Assembly (NCBI RefSeq): GCF_001984155.1
Contig: NZ_MTQO01000046.1
Coordinates: 372,001 to 436,000 of the forward strand
Length of the DNA: 64,000 bases
DNA from: Actinosynnema sp. ALI-1.44
GTDB taxonomy: Bacteria; Actinomycetota; Actinomycetes; Mycobacteriales; Pseudonocardiaceae
Reading direction: 5' to 3'
Position 1 is the first letter of the stretch. Each line of letters starts with the position of its first letter. Positions 17,705-26,682 of this stretch are shown piece by piece. The notes below the pieces were generated by a model. That model did not search any database. It was not told where the DNA came from and saw nothing but the letters and a program-made list of their open reading frames with translations. The translations under genes were made by a program, and so were the position numbers.

Positions 17705-19897
17705 ATGAGCGCGATCGACGAGGTGGCGGAGTACGAGCGGCCGGATCGTTACCACATCGCCGCGGACCAGGACTTGATGCGGATGTCACCGGTGGCCGCC
17801 GACAGGATGGCCAAGCAGCACCGGACAGCGTACCTGGACTACGTGAGACGGTCGTGCGACCTGACGATGCGCGGCGGCACGACCAGCGGCGTGATCTACC
17901 CGCTGGCGGTGTGCGCGCTCGCCGAGCACTACGTGTTCCGCAACGTCGGTGGCGCGTCGGCGGGCGCGATCGGTGCCGCCGCCACGGCCGCTGCGGAGTA
18001 CGGCCGTTATGCGCAGCCCGCCGGTCCGGTCACCGGTGACGCCGTCCGGCCCGGGTTCGCCGGGCTGGCGGGCATGATCCGCTGGCTGATCTCCGGCACG
18101 GGCGACGCCCGGTGGCGCCTGCCCCGGCTGTTCCAGCCGAAACCGGCGCTGCACAAGGCTTTCCGGTTGGTGACCGCGTTGATGCAGAGCCCGGCGGTGA
18201 CCGGGCGCAGGCGGTTCACGTCGGTGGCCACCGCGGTCCTGTTCGCGGTCAAGCCACTGGTGACGGTCGTGTTGCTGCTGCTGTTCGCGTTGTGGCTGGT
18301 GGGGCCGTATTCCCTGCGTTGGGTTGTTCCGCCGTCCACGTGGAACGGTTCACTGTGGATCGTCGCGGTGCCGTTGGGGGTCGTCGCCGTCGCCGCGGCG
18401 GTGTGGGCGTACCGGGTGGCAGCGGCAAGACTCGGGAAGATAACGTTGTTCCTGCTGCTCCCGTTGGCGATCGGGTTGTCCGGAGTGCCGCTGTACGACA
18501 TGGACGCGAACGGGTGGCTCGTGGCGAGTGCCGTGCTCGTCGTGTGCTGGCTGGTGCTGACGTTCGCTGTGGCGGCAGCGATCGCGGTGATCTACTGCGT
18601 CACGTCGTGGCCCGTGGTGATGCGGTATCGGTCGCACCGGTTCGGCCTGGTGCCCGGCTCGGCCGAGTACTCCCCCGGCCGTCTCGACCGGATCTGCGGG
18701 ATGCCGTCCACACCGGCGCCGCCGCTGGCGACGTGGCTGGCCGACCGGATCGACGACCTCGCGGGGATCGACCACACGCGCGCGCTGACGTTCGGCGACC
18801 TGTGGCGTGGCCCGGACAAGCCCCGGGTGTCCGATCCGGAGTACTGTCCGTCCACCGGCGACAGGGTGATCAACCTGGCGCTGATGACCACGGACCTGTC
18901 CGCCGGGCGGCCGCACCAGTTGCCGTTCCCCGCCACGGAACGCTGGCAGTTCTGCCCGGAGTGCCTGCGTGACCTCGTGCCCGGCCGGGTCATCGCCCAG
19001 ATGTCGGGCGATGACGTCGACGGGGTGTCCTGCCCGGAGCACACGTCGGTCACGCTGCAGTGGCTGCCGCAGCCGTGCGAGATGCCCGTGGTGCTGGCCG
19101 CCCGGATGAGCCTGCCGCTGCCGGGGCTGATCTGCCCGATCCCGCTCTACCGCGACGGCAGGCCGCACTGGTTCTCCGACGGCGGGATCACCAGCAACTT
19201 CCCGATCCACTTCTTCGACTCGCTGCTGCCGCGCTGGCCGACGTTCGGCCTCAACCTGTCCTCGGCCGACCGGGCGGTCAAGGACGGCGAGATCCACCTG
19301 CCCGACCAGGACTCGTCCACACCCCGTGAGCCCTACAGCGACGTGGGCGGTACCGCCCTGTCGTTCGCGGGGCGGATCCTGGACACCTTCATGGACTGGC
19401 GTGACACGATGCAGTCCGCGCTGCCCGGTTTCCGCGGCCGCATCGCCACCATCCCCCAAGGTCCCGGCGAAGGCGGCACGAACCTGTTCATGTCCCCCGC
19501 GGTGATCTCACGGCTGGCGCTGCGCGGCCGTGACGCCGGAATCGCGCTACGGCAACGGTTCACAGCACAGTTCGACGACGAGGCCGACGGCTACACCCGC
19601 ACCGACCGCTACCGCTGGATCAGGCTGCGGCTGGCGTTGCGGGAATGGCGCGAGGTCGCGCTGCAGGCCGACGCGCGGTCCGTGCTGTACCGGGACCGCA
19701 CGGCTCACTACCCCGTCCCGGCCGCGATGCGGGACTGGTTCACCGGGCCGACGTTGCCGCCGACCGCCGACCCGGCCGCGGCCGACATCAACTGCGCCTA
19801 CCAACACTTCGTCGACCTCGCGAACACGTGTCTGGCCAAGCAGTTCGACGGTACGGCGCCGGTGGACCCGGTGATGCGCCTGACGCCACCCGAGTAG
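17705..19897 (+). CDS. Patatin-like phospholipase with internal membrane domain
   Basis: This 730-residue protein has the patatin catalytic core split by a membrane insertion. The oxyanion segment is RGGTTSG (57-62). The nucleophile S85 is in GGASAGAIG, and the catalytic aspartate is D492 in SDGGITSNFP. Between about residues 170 and 310 there are four or so hydrophobic helices (for example LVTVVLLLLFALWLVG), followed by a cysteine/histidine-rich stretch with CPEC near 420. Patatins hydrolyse acyl chains of phospholipids. The membrane insertion would anchor it in the cytoplasmic membrane. The start at ATG 17705 is preferred over 17678 because GGGAGG lies just before it. It is flanked by a terminator upstream. 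Confidence 0.85.
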   Translation: MSAIDEVAEYERPDRYHIAADQDLMRMSPVAADRMAKQHRTAYLDYVRRSCDLTMRGGTTSGVIYPLAVCALAEHYVFRNVGGASAGAIGAAATAAAEYGRYAQPAGPVTGDAVRPGFAGLAGMIRWLISGTGDARWRLPRLFQPKPALHKAFRLVTALMQSPAVTGRRRFTSVATAVLFAVKPLVTVVLLLLFALWLVGPYSLRWVVPPSTWNGSLWIVAVPLGVVAVAAAVWAYRVAAARLGKITLFLLLPLAIGLSGVPLYDMDANGWLVASAVLVVCWLVLTFAVAAAIAVIYCVTSWPVVMRYRSHRFGLVPGSAEYSPGRLDRICGMPSTPAPPLATWLADRIDDLAGIDHTRALTFGDLWRGPDKPRVSDPEYCPSTGDRVINLALMTTDLSAGRPHQLPFPATERWQFCPECLRDLVPGRVIAQMSGDDVDGVSCPEHTSVTLQWLPQPCEMPVVLAARMSLPLPGLICPIPLYRDGRPHWFSDGGITSNFPIHFFDSLLPRWPTFGLNLSSADRAVKDGEIHLPDQDSSTPREPYSDVGGTALSFAGRILDTFMDWRDTMQSALPGFRGRIATIPQGPGEGGTNLFMSPAVISRLALRGRDAGIALRQRFTAQFDDEADGYTRTDRYRWIRLRLALREWREVALQADARSVLYRDRTAHYPVPAAMRDWFTGPTLPPTADPAAADINCAYQHFVDLANTCLAKQFDGTAPVDPVMRLTPPE

Positions 19898-20026
19898 CCA
19901 TAGCGGCCCGGCGACGAGGTGGTGACCGTGGACGTCGAGGATGCGCTGCGCGGGCTCGCGTGGCGCATGGGTGTCGCCCCGCTTGGGTGAGTAGCACCTG
20001 AGCGTTGCCGTGACTAGCCAGGTGGC

Positions 20027-20092
20027 ATGTAAAGCATCTTTGACACGGTGTCGGCCATGTTTTACATTGGTCGTGTCAAAGATGCTTTACAT
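20027..20092. promoter_or_regulatory. Perfect 20-bp inverted repeat, probable operator of the XRE operon
   Basis: ATGTAAAGCATCTTTGACAC (20027-20046) is exactly mirrored at 20073-20092, with 26 bases between. The spacer contains a further small dyad, ATGTTTTACAT, that reuses the TTTACAT core. The right arm ends 11 bases before the first gene, next to its GGGAG ribosome site. This is a good candidate for cooperative binding by the XRE-type regulator encoded two genes downstream (autoregulation). The promoter itself probably lies inside the repeat region, which is AT-rich for this genome. Confidence 0.8.
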
Positions 20093-20103
20093 CGGGAGTG
20101 GGC

Positions 20104-20529
20104 GTGGCATTCCAGGAGAAGCGCGCGTGGATCATGGGCCTGGTCACGGTCGTGACCTACGCCGTCTACGTGATCGTGGTGCTGAGTCGTAGCGGCTCCG
20201 CCCCGCTGGCGGAAACGCCGTACGTGGCGACCTTGATCTGGACGGTGGTCAGCGCGATCGTGGCGTCGGTGGTGCTCGATGTCGTCGTCGCGGCGGCAAC
20301 GCCCAAGGCAGAGCAGCGCAAAGACCAGCGGGACACCGAGATCGACCACTTCGGCGACCGGATCGCCCAGTCCTTCACCGTGATCGGCGGTGTCGGGGCG
20401 ATGGTCCTCGCCATGGCCGACGCGGACCAGTTCTGGATCGCCAACACCATCTACCTCGCGTTCGCGCTGTCCGCCGTGCTCAACTCGATGGCCAAGATCG
20501 CCGCGTACCGGCAGGGATTCCAGCAGTGA
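20104..20529 (+). CDS. Four-helix membrane protein of an XRE-linked operon
   Basis: This 141-residue polytopic protein has hydrophobic helices at about 9-29, 40-66, 90-106 and 112-130, and a charged cytoplasmic loop (KAEQRKDQRDTEIDHF) in the middle. It resembles the small DUF2178-like membrane proteins that are repeatedly found just before short XRE regulators in Gram-positive bacteria; their function is not known. The start at GTG 20104 is preferred over GTG 20098 because GGGAG then sits five bases upstream. It overlaps the regulator gene by 4 bases. Confidence 0.75.
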   Translation: MAFQEKRAWIMGLVTVVTYAVYVIVVLSRSGSAPLAETPYVATLIWTVVSAIVASVVLDVVVAAATPKAEQRKDQRDTEIDHFGDRIAQSFTVIGGVGAMVLAMADADQFWIANTIYLAFALSAVLNSMAKIAAYRQGFQQ

Positions 20530-20744
20530 AACCCACGAAGGTCACCAACCGGATCAAGGCGTTGCGGTTCGCCAACGGCGAGATGACGCAGGCCGAACTG
20601 GCCACGCGGATCGGGGTCACCCGGCAGACGGTCATCGCGATCGAGCAAGGCCGCTACTCGCCATCGCTGGAGATGGCGTTCCAGATCGCGCGCGTGTTCA
20701 ACGCACCACTCGACGACGTGTTCCAGTACCCAGGAGACGAGTAA
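20526..20744 (+). CDS. Small XRE-family transcriptional regulator
   Basis: This 72-residue protein is a single Cro/cI-type helix-turn-helix domain: MTQAELATRIGVTRQTVIAIEQGRYSPSLEMAF, ending with the AxLDDVFQ motif typical of YozG-like regulators. It is translationally coupled to the membrane protein before it and shares one base (TAATG) with the dehydrogenase after it. The large inverted repeat upstream of the operon is its most likely binding site. Confidence 0.93.
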   Translation: MKPTKVTNRIKALRFANGEMTQAELATRIGVTRQTVIAIEQGRYSPSLEMAFQIARVFNAPLDDVFQYPGDE

Positions 20745-21703
20745 TGAAAGCGATAGTGCAACACACCTACGGTGGCACGGACGTGCTCGAGTTCGCCGAG
20801 GTCCCTGCCCCTCAGGTCAAGCCGGACGAGGTGGTGGTCCAGGTCAGGGCGTCGGCGGTGGACGCGGGCGTGTGGCATCTGATGACCGGCCTGCCTTACC
20901 TCTTACGTCTCGGCTTCGGCCTGACAAGACCGCGAAAGCCCATCAGGGGCATGGACGTCGCGGGGACGGTGGAGGCAGTCGGCGCGAACGTCACCACCTT
21001 CGAACCCGGCGACGAGGTCTTCGGCACGTGCGACGGCGCGTTCGCCGAATACGCGCGCACGCACCACACCAAGCTGGTTCGCAAGCCCAAGAACCTGACG
21101 TTCGAGCAGGCCGCCGCCATCCCGATCTCCGGGTTCACCGCGTTGGCCGCCCTGCGCGACAAGGGCGAGATCAAGGCGGGTCAACGGGTTCTGGTGATCG
21201 GCGCGGGCGGCGGGGTGGGTTCGTACGCCGTGCAGCTGGCCAAGGTGTTCGGCGCCGACGTGACCGGGCTGTGCAGTGCGTCCAAAGTGGAGTTCGTGCG
21301 GGGCCTGGGCGCGGACGAGGTGCTCGACTACCGCAAGGACGACTTCACCCGCGACGAGTTCGACCTGATCGTCGACATCGCGGGCAACCGGCCGATCAAC
21401 CACGTCCGCAAAGCTCTGGCGCCCAGCGGAACCCTGGTCATCGTCGGCGGCGAGCGCGGCAAGGTGATCGGCGGCGTGTCCGGCCTGGTCAAGGCGGTCG
21501 CCATGAACCTGTTCGTCAAGCACACGTTGCGCGGCCTGATCTCCTTGAGCAACAAGGAGGATCTCGCCGTGCTCAGCGAACTGGCCGAGGCGGGCAGGAT
21601 CACTCCCGCCATCGACCGCGTTCACCCGTTGAGCGAAGTCCCCGAGGCCATCGCCTACGCCCAGGCTGGCCGGGCGCGAGGCAAGGTCGTCATCACGGTT
21701 TGA
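20744..21703 (+). CDS. NAD(P)-dependent medium-chain dehydrogenase/quinone reductase
   Basis: This 319-residue zinc-independent MDR protein has an N-terminal GroES-like domain (TDVLEFAEVPAPQVKPDEVVV) and a Rossmann domain with the nucleotide motif VIGAGGGVGSYAVQLAK (about 149-165). It lacks the catalytic zinc ligands, like quinone oxidoreductases. It reduces an enone, quinone or similar compound using NADPH; the substrate is unknown. It is the third gene of the XRE operon. Its 3' end overlaps the convergent carboxylesterase gene by 11 bases. Confidence 0.9.
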   Translation: MKAIVQHTYGGTDVLEFAEVPAPQVKPDEVVVQVRASAVDAGVWHLMTGLPYLLRLGFGLTRPRKPIRGMDVAGTVEAVGANVTTFEPGDEVFGTCDGAFAEYARTHHTKLVRKPKNLTFEQAAAIPISGFTALAALRDKGEIKAGQRVLVIGAGGGVGSYAVQLAKVFGADVTGLCSASKVEFVRGLGADEVLDYRKDDFTRDEFDLIVDIAGNRPINHVRKALAPSGTLVIVGGERGKVIGGVSGLVKAVAMNLFVKHTLRGLISLSNKEDLAVLSELAEAGRITPAIDRVHPLSEVPEAIAYAQAGRARGKVVITV

Positions 21704-23249
21704 TGCCCGCCCAGAAGGCGTCGTTGTGGTCGGCAGCCGCGTCGACAGGGCCGATCCCCGCTGGAGCGATGTCCAGGCCCTGCACGGTTCTCTCGGCTGG
21801 CTTGGTGGGCAGCCACAACGGCAGTCCCTGGCCGTTCGGCTGTCCGGTACGGGCGAAGTTCGCCCAGTAGCGCTGCATCCGCTCACCGAGCGCCCGCTGG
21901 GCCGCGTTCAGCTCCACCGGCAGCGATCCGGGGAACAGGAACGGCAACTCGGACCCGTGATAGGCGCCCATGTCCGAGAATCCCGGGATCACCGGCGGCA
22001 CAGTGCGGTCGCGGAACTCGTAGGCGAACGTCGGCACCTGGCGAGCCAGCAGTCCGGTGACCTTGTGACGGGTCCGAGCCCAGACGGAGTCCGTGGTCAC
22101 CGTGGCCCACGCGATGGTCGGCCTCGAGTACGCCGCCGCCGGATACTTGGCCAGCACCAAGTCCGCTTTCTCCCCGTAGGCGGTACGCAGCACTGACTCG
22201 TACTTCTCGGCGCTGAGCGGTTCAGGCAGGAACGCGGCGAACGTCCGGTGCTCGTCCCTGGTGTTGCCGATCATCACGGGCACCCGGGCGATCCGGCCGG
22301 ACTCGACGGCTTTCACCGGGTGCGAGGGCAACAGCGGGGTGTCGAACGCGGGCTGGCTGATGGCGCTGTCCAGCAGCTTCGTCACCGGCGTGCCGCGCAG
22401 GCAGGCCAGGGTGTCGCCGGTGCAACCGAGCGTGGCGCCCAGCGCTGTGCCTGTGTTGTCCGCGTCGGCGCGGGACGTCCAGTTGGATCCGGCGGGCACG
22501 TCCGGCAGGAACTCGCTGTCCTGCCAGCTCAGCTCACATGGCCCGCTCTGCGCGATGGCCCGGTCGAACAGGCCGCGCGCGGCGGGTGATGTGAGCTGGG
22601 CGCACACGCTCAGCGCTCCTGCGGATTCGCCGAACACGGTCACGTTGCCCGGGTCGCCGCCGAAGGCGCGGGCGTTGGCCCGCACCCAGCGCAGCGCCGC
22701 TTGTTGGTCCTGCAGACCGAACGTGCCGCCACCGGACAGGCCGGGCAGGCTCAGGAATCCCAACGCGCCCAACCGGTAGTTGATCGTCACCACGACGACG
22801 TCGCCGCGTTCGGCCAGCTGGGTCGCCGGGTACTCGGAGCCGCTGCCACCGACGAACCCGCCGCCGTGGATCCACACCATCACGGGTCGCGGCCGGTGAG
22901 TCGCGGCGGCCGGGGTGCTGACGTTCAGGTACAGGCAGTCCTCGGCACCGGTCTCGGGGCCACCGACCGGGAACACCGGACGCTGCGGGCAGACGCTGCC
23001 CGCTTTGGTCGCGTCCCGGACCTCGGTCCACGGTGTCGCCGGAGCGGGCGGCTGCCAACGCCGCTCACCAACGGGCGGTGCGGCGAACGGAATGCCCTGG
23101 AACAGCCGATGATGCTCAGTGACCGTTCCGCGTACGGGTCCGCTCGCGGTACGGACCACGGCAGGGTCGGGTGCCGCGAGCGCCGTGGGCGCCGCCGCGA
23201 GCAGGGCCACCACGGCCAGTGTCGAACTCAGGAGTCGCTTGCCTCGCAC
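21693..23249 (-). CDS. Secreted type B carboxylesterase
   Basis: This 518-residue alpha/beta hydrolase has a signal peptide (cleavage after TALAA, about residue 26). It carries the carboxylesterase-B signatures: EDCLYLNV around 103-110, the oxyanion HGGGF at 129-133, the nucleophile S209 in VFGESAGALSV, and the catalytic His in AYHGSELPF. It cleaves carboxylic esters outside the cell. The start is GTG 23249, because GAGGGGG lies a few bases before it and the signal peptide begins there. The open frame upstream of this point is non-coding. It follows the HxlR gene after 68 bases. Confidence 0.92.
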   Translation of the reverse strand: MRGKRLLSSTLAVVALLAAAPTALAAPDPAVVRTASGPVRGTVTEHHRLFQGIPFAAPPVGERRWQPPAPATPWTEVRDATKAGSVCPQRPVFPVGGPETGAEDCLYLNVSTPAAATHRPRPVMVWIHGGGFVGGSGSEYPATQLAERGDVVVVTINYRLGALGFLSLPGLSGGGTFGLQDQQAALRWVRANARAFGGDPGNVTVFGESAGALSVCAQLTSPAARGLFDRAIAQSGPCELSWQDSEFLPDVPAGSNWTSRADADNTGTALGATLGCTGDTLACLRGTPVTKLLDSAISQPAFDTPLLPSHPVKAVESGRIARVPVMIGNTRDEHRTFAAFLPEPLSAEKYESVLRTAYGEKADLVLAKYPAAAYSRPTIAWATVTTDSVWARTRHKVTGLLARQVPTFAYEFRDRTVPPVIPGFSDMGAYHGSELPFLFPGSLPVELNAAQRALGERMQRYWANFARTGQPNGQGLPLWLPTKPAERTVQGLDIAPAGIGPVDAAADHNDAFWAGIKP

Positions 23250-23317
23250 GTACAATCCCCCTCGGATGCGCTTGCATACCCACTGTAGTGGAAACGCACC
23301 CGAGCGTGCCTCCCGTT

Positions 23318-23785
23318 TTATTCTCCGCTGTAGGACGGCCCCGGCTCCGGGGTGACGGTGTGGAACGCGATTTCCCCGCCGCACTCGGCGCACGCCACGT
23401 ACGAGTCGGCGACCTGGCCGCATTCCTTGTGCCGGAGGACGATCGGCGGACCACCTAAGTCCGCGAGGTACTTGTCGCCCCATCGCATCAACGTCACGAC
23501 GGCGGGGAACAGTTCGCGGCCCATCCGGGTGAGCCGGTACTCGTGCCGGTCGGGGTTCGTCGCGTACTGGACGCGGTCGAGCAGACCGGCTTCGACGAGC
23601 GTCTTCAGCCGTGCCGACAGGGTCGGCCGGGGGATCCGCAGGGTGCGCGCGAACTCGCCGTACCGGCGCACCCCGAACAGGCACTCGCGCAGGATCCGCA
23701 GGCTCCACTTCTCGCCGACCAGCGCGAGCGCCCGGCCGACCGTGTCGGTCTCGAAGCGGTGTTTCACCGTCTGCTTGGTCGGCAC
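23318..23785 (-). CDS. HxlR-family regulator with C-terminal cysteine-rich module
   Basis: This 155-residue winged-helix regulator has the HxlR core GEKWSLRILRECLFGVRRYGEF and recognition part RIPRPTLSARL. After the core there is a zinc-ribbon-like extension with CGQ and CAECGG. HxlR proteins often repress nearby oxidoreductase genes in response to reactive aldehydes or quinones. It begins three bases after the oxidoreductase gene on the same strand. A paralogue with the same extension is at 54450-54950, also beside a luciferase-like oxidoreductase. Confidence 0.9.
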   Translation of the reverse strand: MPTKQTVKHRFETDTVGRALALVGEKWSLRILRECLFGVRRYGEFARTLRIPRPTLSARLKTLVEAGLLDRVQYATNPDRHEYRLTRMGRELFPAVVTLMRWGDKYLADLGGPPIVLRHKECGQVADSYVACAECGGEIAFHTVTPEPGPSYSGE

Positions 23786-23788
23786 GTG

Positions 23789-24790
23789 TCACACCGCCAG
23801 GACGAGTTTGCCCGTGTTGCGCCCTTCGAACAGTCCCAGCAGCGTCTCGGGGAACGCGGCGATCCCGCCTTCGACGACGTGCTCGCGCGAGGTCAGCCTG
23901 CCCTCGGCCAGCCACGCCGACAGCTCCGACGCCGCCTCGGGGAACCGGGCCGCGTAGTCGAACACCAGGAAACCCGTCATGGAGGCGCGTTGCACGAGCA
24001 GTTGCATGTAGTTCGCCGGGCCGCGCATGCCGTTCTCGGAGTTGTACTGGGACACGGCGCCGGAGATGACCACACGGGCACCGCGCGTGATCCGGGTGAG
24101 CACGGCGTCGAGGATCTCGCCGCCGACGTTGTCGAAGAACACGTCGACACCGTCCGGTGTGTGCTGCTTGAGCTCGGCGCGGATGTCCCCGGCCTTGTAG
24201 TCGATCGCGGCGTCGAAACCCAGTTCGTCGACGAGGTACCGGCACTTCTCGGCCCCGCCCGCGATGCCCACCACGCGGCAGCCCACGATCTTGCCGATCT
24301 GGCCCGCGATGCTGCCGACGGCACCGGCCGCCGCCGACACCACGACCGTCTGGCCCGGCTGCGGCCTGCCGATGTCCAGCAGTCCGAAGTAGGCGGTGAA
24401 CCCGCTGCTGCCGAGCGTGCCGAGGTACATCGGCGCCGGCGCGCGTGAAGTGTCTATTGTGGACACGCCGGTGCCGTCGGACACGGCGTACTTCTGGACC
24501 CCGAACACGCCTTGCACGACGTCGCCCTTGGCGAACCGGTCGTGGTGGGACTCGATGACGGTGCCGACCCCGGCTGCCCGCATCACCGCGCCGATCTCGA
24601 CCGGGGCGATGTAGGAGCGCTGGGCGTTGATCCACCCGCGCATCGCCGGGTCCAGCGAGATGTACTCCAGCTCCACCAGGAACTCGCCGTCGCCCGGCTG
24701 CCCGGCCGGTTGCTCGGTGTACTGCCAGTCGGTCGGTTTCGGCAGGCCGGTGGGCCGGGCGGCGAGGCGGTACTGGGCGTTGGTGGTCAT
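23789..24790 (-). CDS. NADPH-dependent enone reductase (PTGR/curcumin reductase type)
   Basis: This 333-residue MDR-family enzyme is like leukotriene B4 dehydrogenase/NADPH curcumin reductase. Visible landmarks are YISLDPAMRGW in the N-terminal domain, VVSAAAGAVGSIAGQIGKI for NADPH binding (about 150-168), and FDNVGGEILD. It reduces the double bond of alpha,beta-unsaturated carbonyls. It starts at ATG 24790 and overlaps the start-side neighbour, the broken luciferase-like gene, by 4 bases. It is followed at once by the HxlR regulator. Confidence 0.92.
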   Translation of the reverse strand: MTTNAQYRLAARPTGLPKPTDWQYTEQPAGQPGDGEFLVELEYISLDPAMRGWINAQRSYIAPVEIGAVMRAAGVGTVIESHHDRFAKGDVVQGVFGVQKYAVSDGTGVSTIDTSRAPAPMYLGTLGSSGFTAYFGLLDIGRPQPGQTVVVSAAAGAVGSIAGQIGKIVGCRVVGIAGGAEKCRYLVDELGFDAAIDYKAGDIRAELKQHTPDGVDVFFDNVGGEILDAVLTRITRGARVVISGAVSQYNSENGMRGPANYMQLLVQRASMTGFLVFDYAARFPEAASELSAWLAEGRLTSREHVVEGGIAAFPETLLGLFEGRNTGKLVLAV

Positions 24791-25330
24791 GCTTGCTCCT
24801 TGAGTGCGGTGAGGACGGAACTTCCGGCGGGGTCTTCGGCGGTGCACGGGACGAGCGCGATGTGGTCCGCCCCTGCCTGGTGGTACTTCGCGATCCGGTC
24901 GCGGACCTGGTCGGCCGTGCCGATCGCGCACACCCGGGCGAGCAACTCGGCCGGGAAGTCCTTGGCCAGCGACGCGTACGACTCCCCCGCGCGTGCCCGC
25001 CGGACCAGGTCGCCGTAGCCGAGTTCGGTGAACATCTCGCCGTAGCCCGGTGGTTTGAGGTACACCACTCAGCCGTGCCACCGACGACAGGCCGAGCGCG
25101 ATGGCGACCGGGCCGCGCGCGCCGGTGGCCAGCGGGCCGATCCGCAGGCCGATCTGCCTTGTCCGCATGCCGATCGCGGTGGCCAGCGCGAAGGCGTCGA
25201 ACGTCACCATCTCGCCGATCCACAGCGTCCGGTAGCCGAGCCGATCGGCCGTCTCGGCCACGTCGACCGCTTCGAGGTCCGGTCGGGACAGCCAGAACGG
25301 GATCACCACATCCAGGTCGCTCGCAGCAGG
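24787..25330 (-). pseudogene. Luciferase-like F420-dependent oxidoreductase, internally deleted and frameshifted
   Basis: The N-terminal part of a luciferase-like monooxygenase (LDVVIPFWLSRPDLEAVDVA..., TLWIGEM, IGLRIGPLATGARG) reads in one frame down to LSSVARLSG at about 25070. From there the sequence jumps to VYLKPPGYGEMFTELGYGD and the C-terminus in a different frame, ending at 24787. The roughly 150-180 residues normally between these blocks are missing. A deletion with frameshift therefore inactivated the gene. The 5' end also lacks a convincing start. The last codons overlap the next gene by 4 bases, preserving the former operon structure. Confidence 0.8.
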
Positions 25331-25544
25331 TCCGCCCTGGCGCTGTCCAGTGCGGCGGCCCGCATCTGGTGGAAGTCGCCAGGCGGCGCGGTGGCAGGCA
25401 CGACTGAGTCCGGCACTGGCGCTCCCGAGTCGGTTCAGACTTCTTACCGGTTCACCATCTGTACCACCTGCCCTGTCCACAACACAACGTGACAACCGCA
25501 TCACGCAGCACGACGACATAGGCCGACTGCTATAACCGGGTACC

Positions 25545-26672
25545 GTGCATCGACTGTCGCCCGCGTTGGGTCCGTTGTGGCGTGCGGTCCACACGCGGCT
25601 GTCGTCGGGCCTGCCTGTCAGCCGGGTCAAGGTAGACGGCCTCGACGACGACCAGCGCGCGGCGATCGCGGACCTCCTCGGCTCCGCGCGGCTGCCCGGG
25701 GAGTCCGTCACCGTGTCCCTCGCCGACCTGGACGAAGCACTCACCGAGGCGACGGGTGAGGACAGCAGACAGGTCGTGACCCGGCTGGTCGGCCCGATCG
25801 GCGACCGCGCGGGCGACCGCCGACGTGCGTCCGACGACCGGGCCCGGCTGAGGGAATGGCTGGTCAGCCACCCCGTCGTGCGGGCTGAACCGGCACTCGA
25901 CGAGTGGGCACGGACCGTCCGCGCCTCCCGGCACGACCTGGAGCAGGTCCTGCGGGTACTGACCGCGCTGCCCGCGGACGGTGTCCCGCTGCCCGTGTTC
26001 GCCGAGCGCGTGCTCGGCGACACGCACGCGCTCGACGGCACCAAGAGCGGGAACCTCGTCGTCAAGGCGCTGGCCGCCCTCTACGGCACGCAGGACCGCC
26101 GTGCGTTGTGGGAACAGGCGGGTATCGGCCACGACCAGCTGTCCTCGACCGTGCTCGTGGCAGGTTTCCGACCAGCCGGTGACGGCGCGGTCGACGAGGT
26201 TCTGCGGGTGTGCGCCGACGCCGGGCACGCGACGGCGCTGACACTGCAGCAGGTCCGCGCGGGCGTCGGCAGTCCGGGGACGGACGTGTGGGTGGTCGAG
26301 AATCCCAGCCTGATCGCGTTGGCTCTGGCCAGGTTCGGCAACCGCTGTCCCCCGGTGGTGTGCACCTCGGGATGGCCGAGCGCGGCCGCGATGGCCCTGC
26401 TGCGCCACCTGTCGGCGACACTGCGCTACCACGGCGATTTCGACGGCGAAGGGCTGCGGATCGCCGCCCACGTGATGGCACGGACCGGGGCGCTGCCGTG
26501 GCGGATGAGCAGCGCGGACTACCTGACGGCGGTGGCCGACGGCCCACCGGTCGGGCGCGTCACGCCTGCGCCGTGGGACGCGGACCTCGCCGGCCACCTG
26601 ACCAGGGTCGGCCGGACGCTCGCCGAGGAGCGCGTGGCCCCCGCGCTGTTGGACGACATGGCCACCGGATAG
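25545..26672 (+). CDS. jetD: JetD-like nuclease subunit of a Wadjet system (TIGR02679 family)
   Basis: This 375-residue protein has the Toprim-like metal-binding pattern of Wadjet JetD. Glutamate E252 is in VWVVENPSL, and D298 and D300 are in YHGDFDGEGLRIA, matching the topoisomerase-VI/Spo11-type catalytic site. The N-terminal half is helical (DUF3323-like), the C-terminal half is the DUF2399-type domain. In Wadjet systems this subunit cuts circular DNA that the SMC motor has extruded. It starts at GTG 25545. It is the first gene of the operon, 10 bases before the next one, which differs from the more common position at the end. Confidence 0.85.
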   Translation: MHRLSPALGPLWRAVHTRLSSGLPVSRVKVDGLDDDQRAAIADLLGSARLPGESVTVSLADLDEALTEATGEDSRQVVTRLVGPIGDRAGDRRRASDDRARLREWLVSHPVVRAEPALDEWARTVRASRHDLEQVLRVLTALPADGVPLPVFAERVLGDTHALDGTKSGNLVVKALAALYGTQDRRALWEQAGIGHDQLSSTVLVAGFRPAGDGAVDEVLRVCADAGHATALTLQQVRAGVGSPGTDVWVVENPSLIALALARFGNRCPPVVCTSGWPSAAAMALLRHLSATLRYHGDFDGEGLRIAAHVMARTGALPWRMSSADYLTAVADGPPVGRVTPAPWDADLAGHLTRVGRTLAEERVAPALLDDMATG

Positions 26673-26682
26673 AAAGGACCGC

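Noticed and set aside
21693-25223. A single 1176-codon minus-strand open frame
   Set aside because: Only the last 518 codons are a real gene (carboxylesterase with its own ribosome site and signal peptide at 23249). The rest is antisense or out of frame with the HxlR, enone reductase and luciferase-like genes.
23789-26065. A 758-residue fused oxidoreductase
   Set aside because: The enone reductase starts at ATG 24790. The upstream part mixes the broken luciferase-like gene with antisense of jetD.
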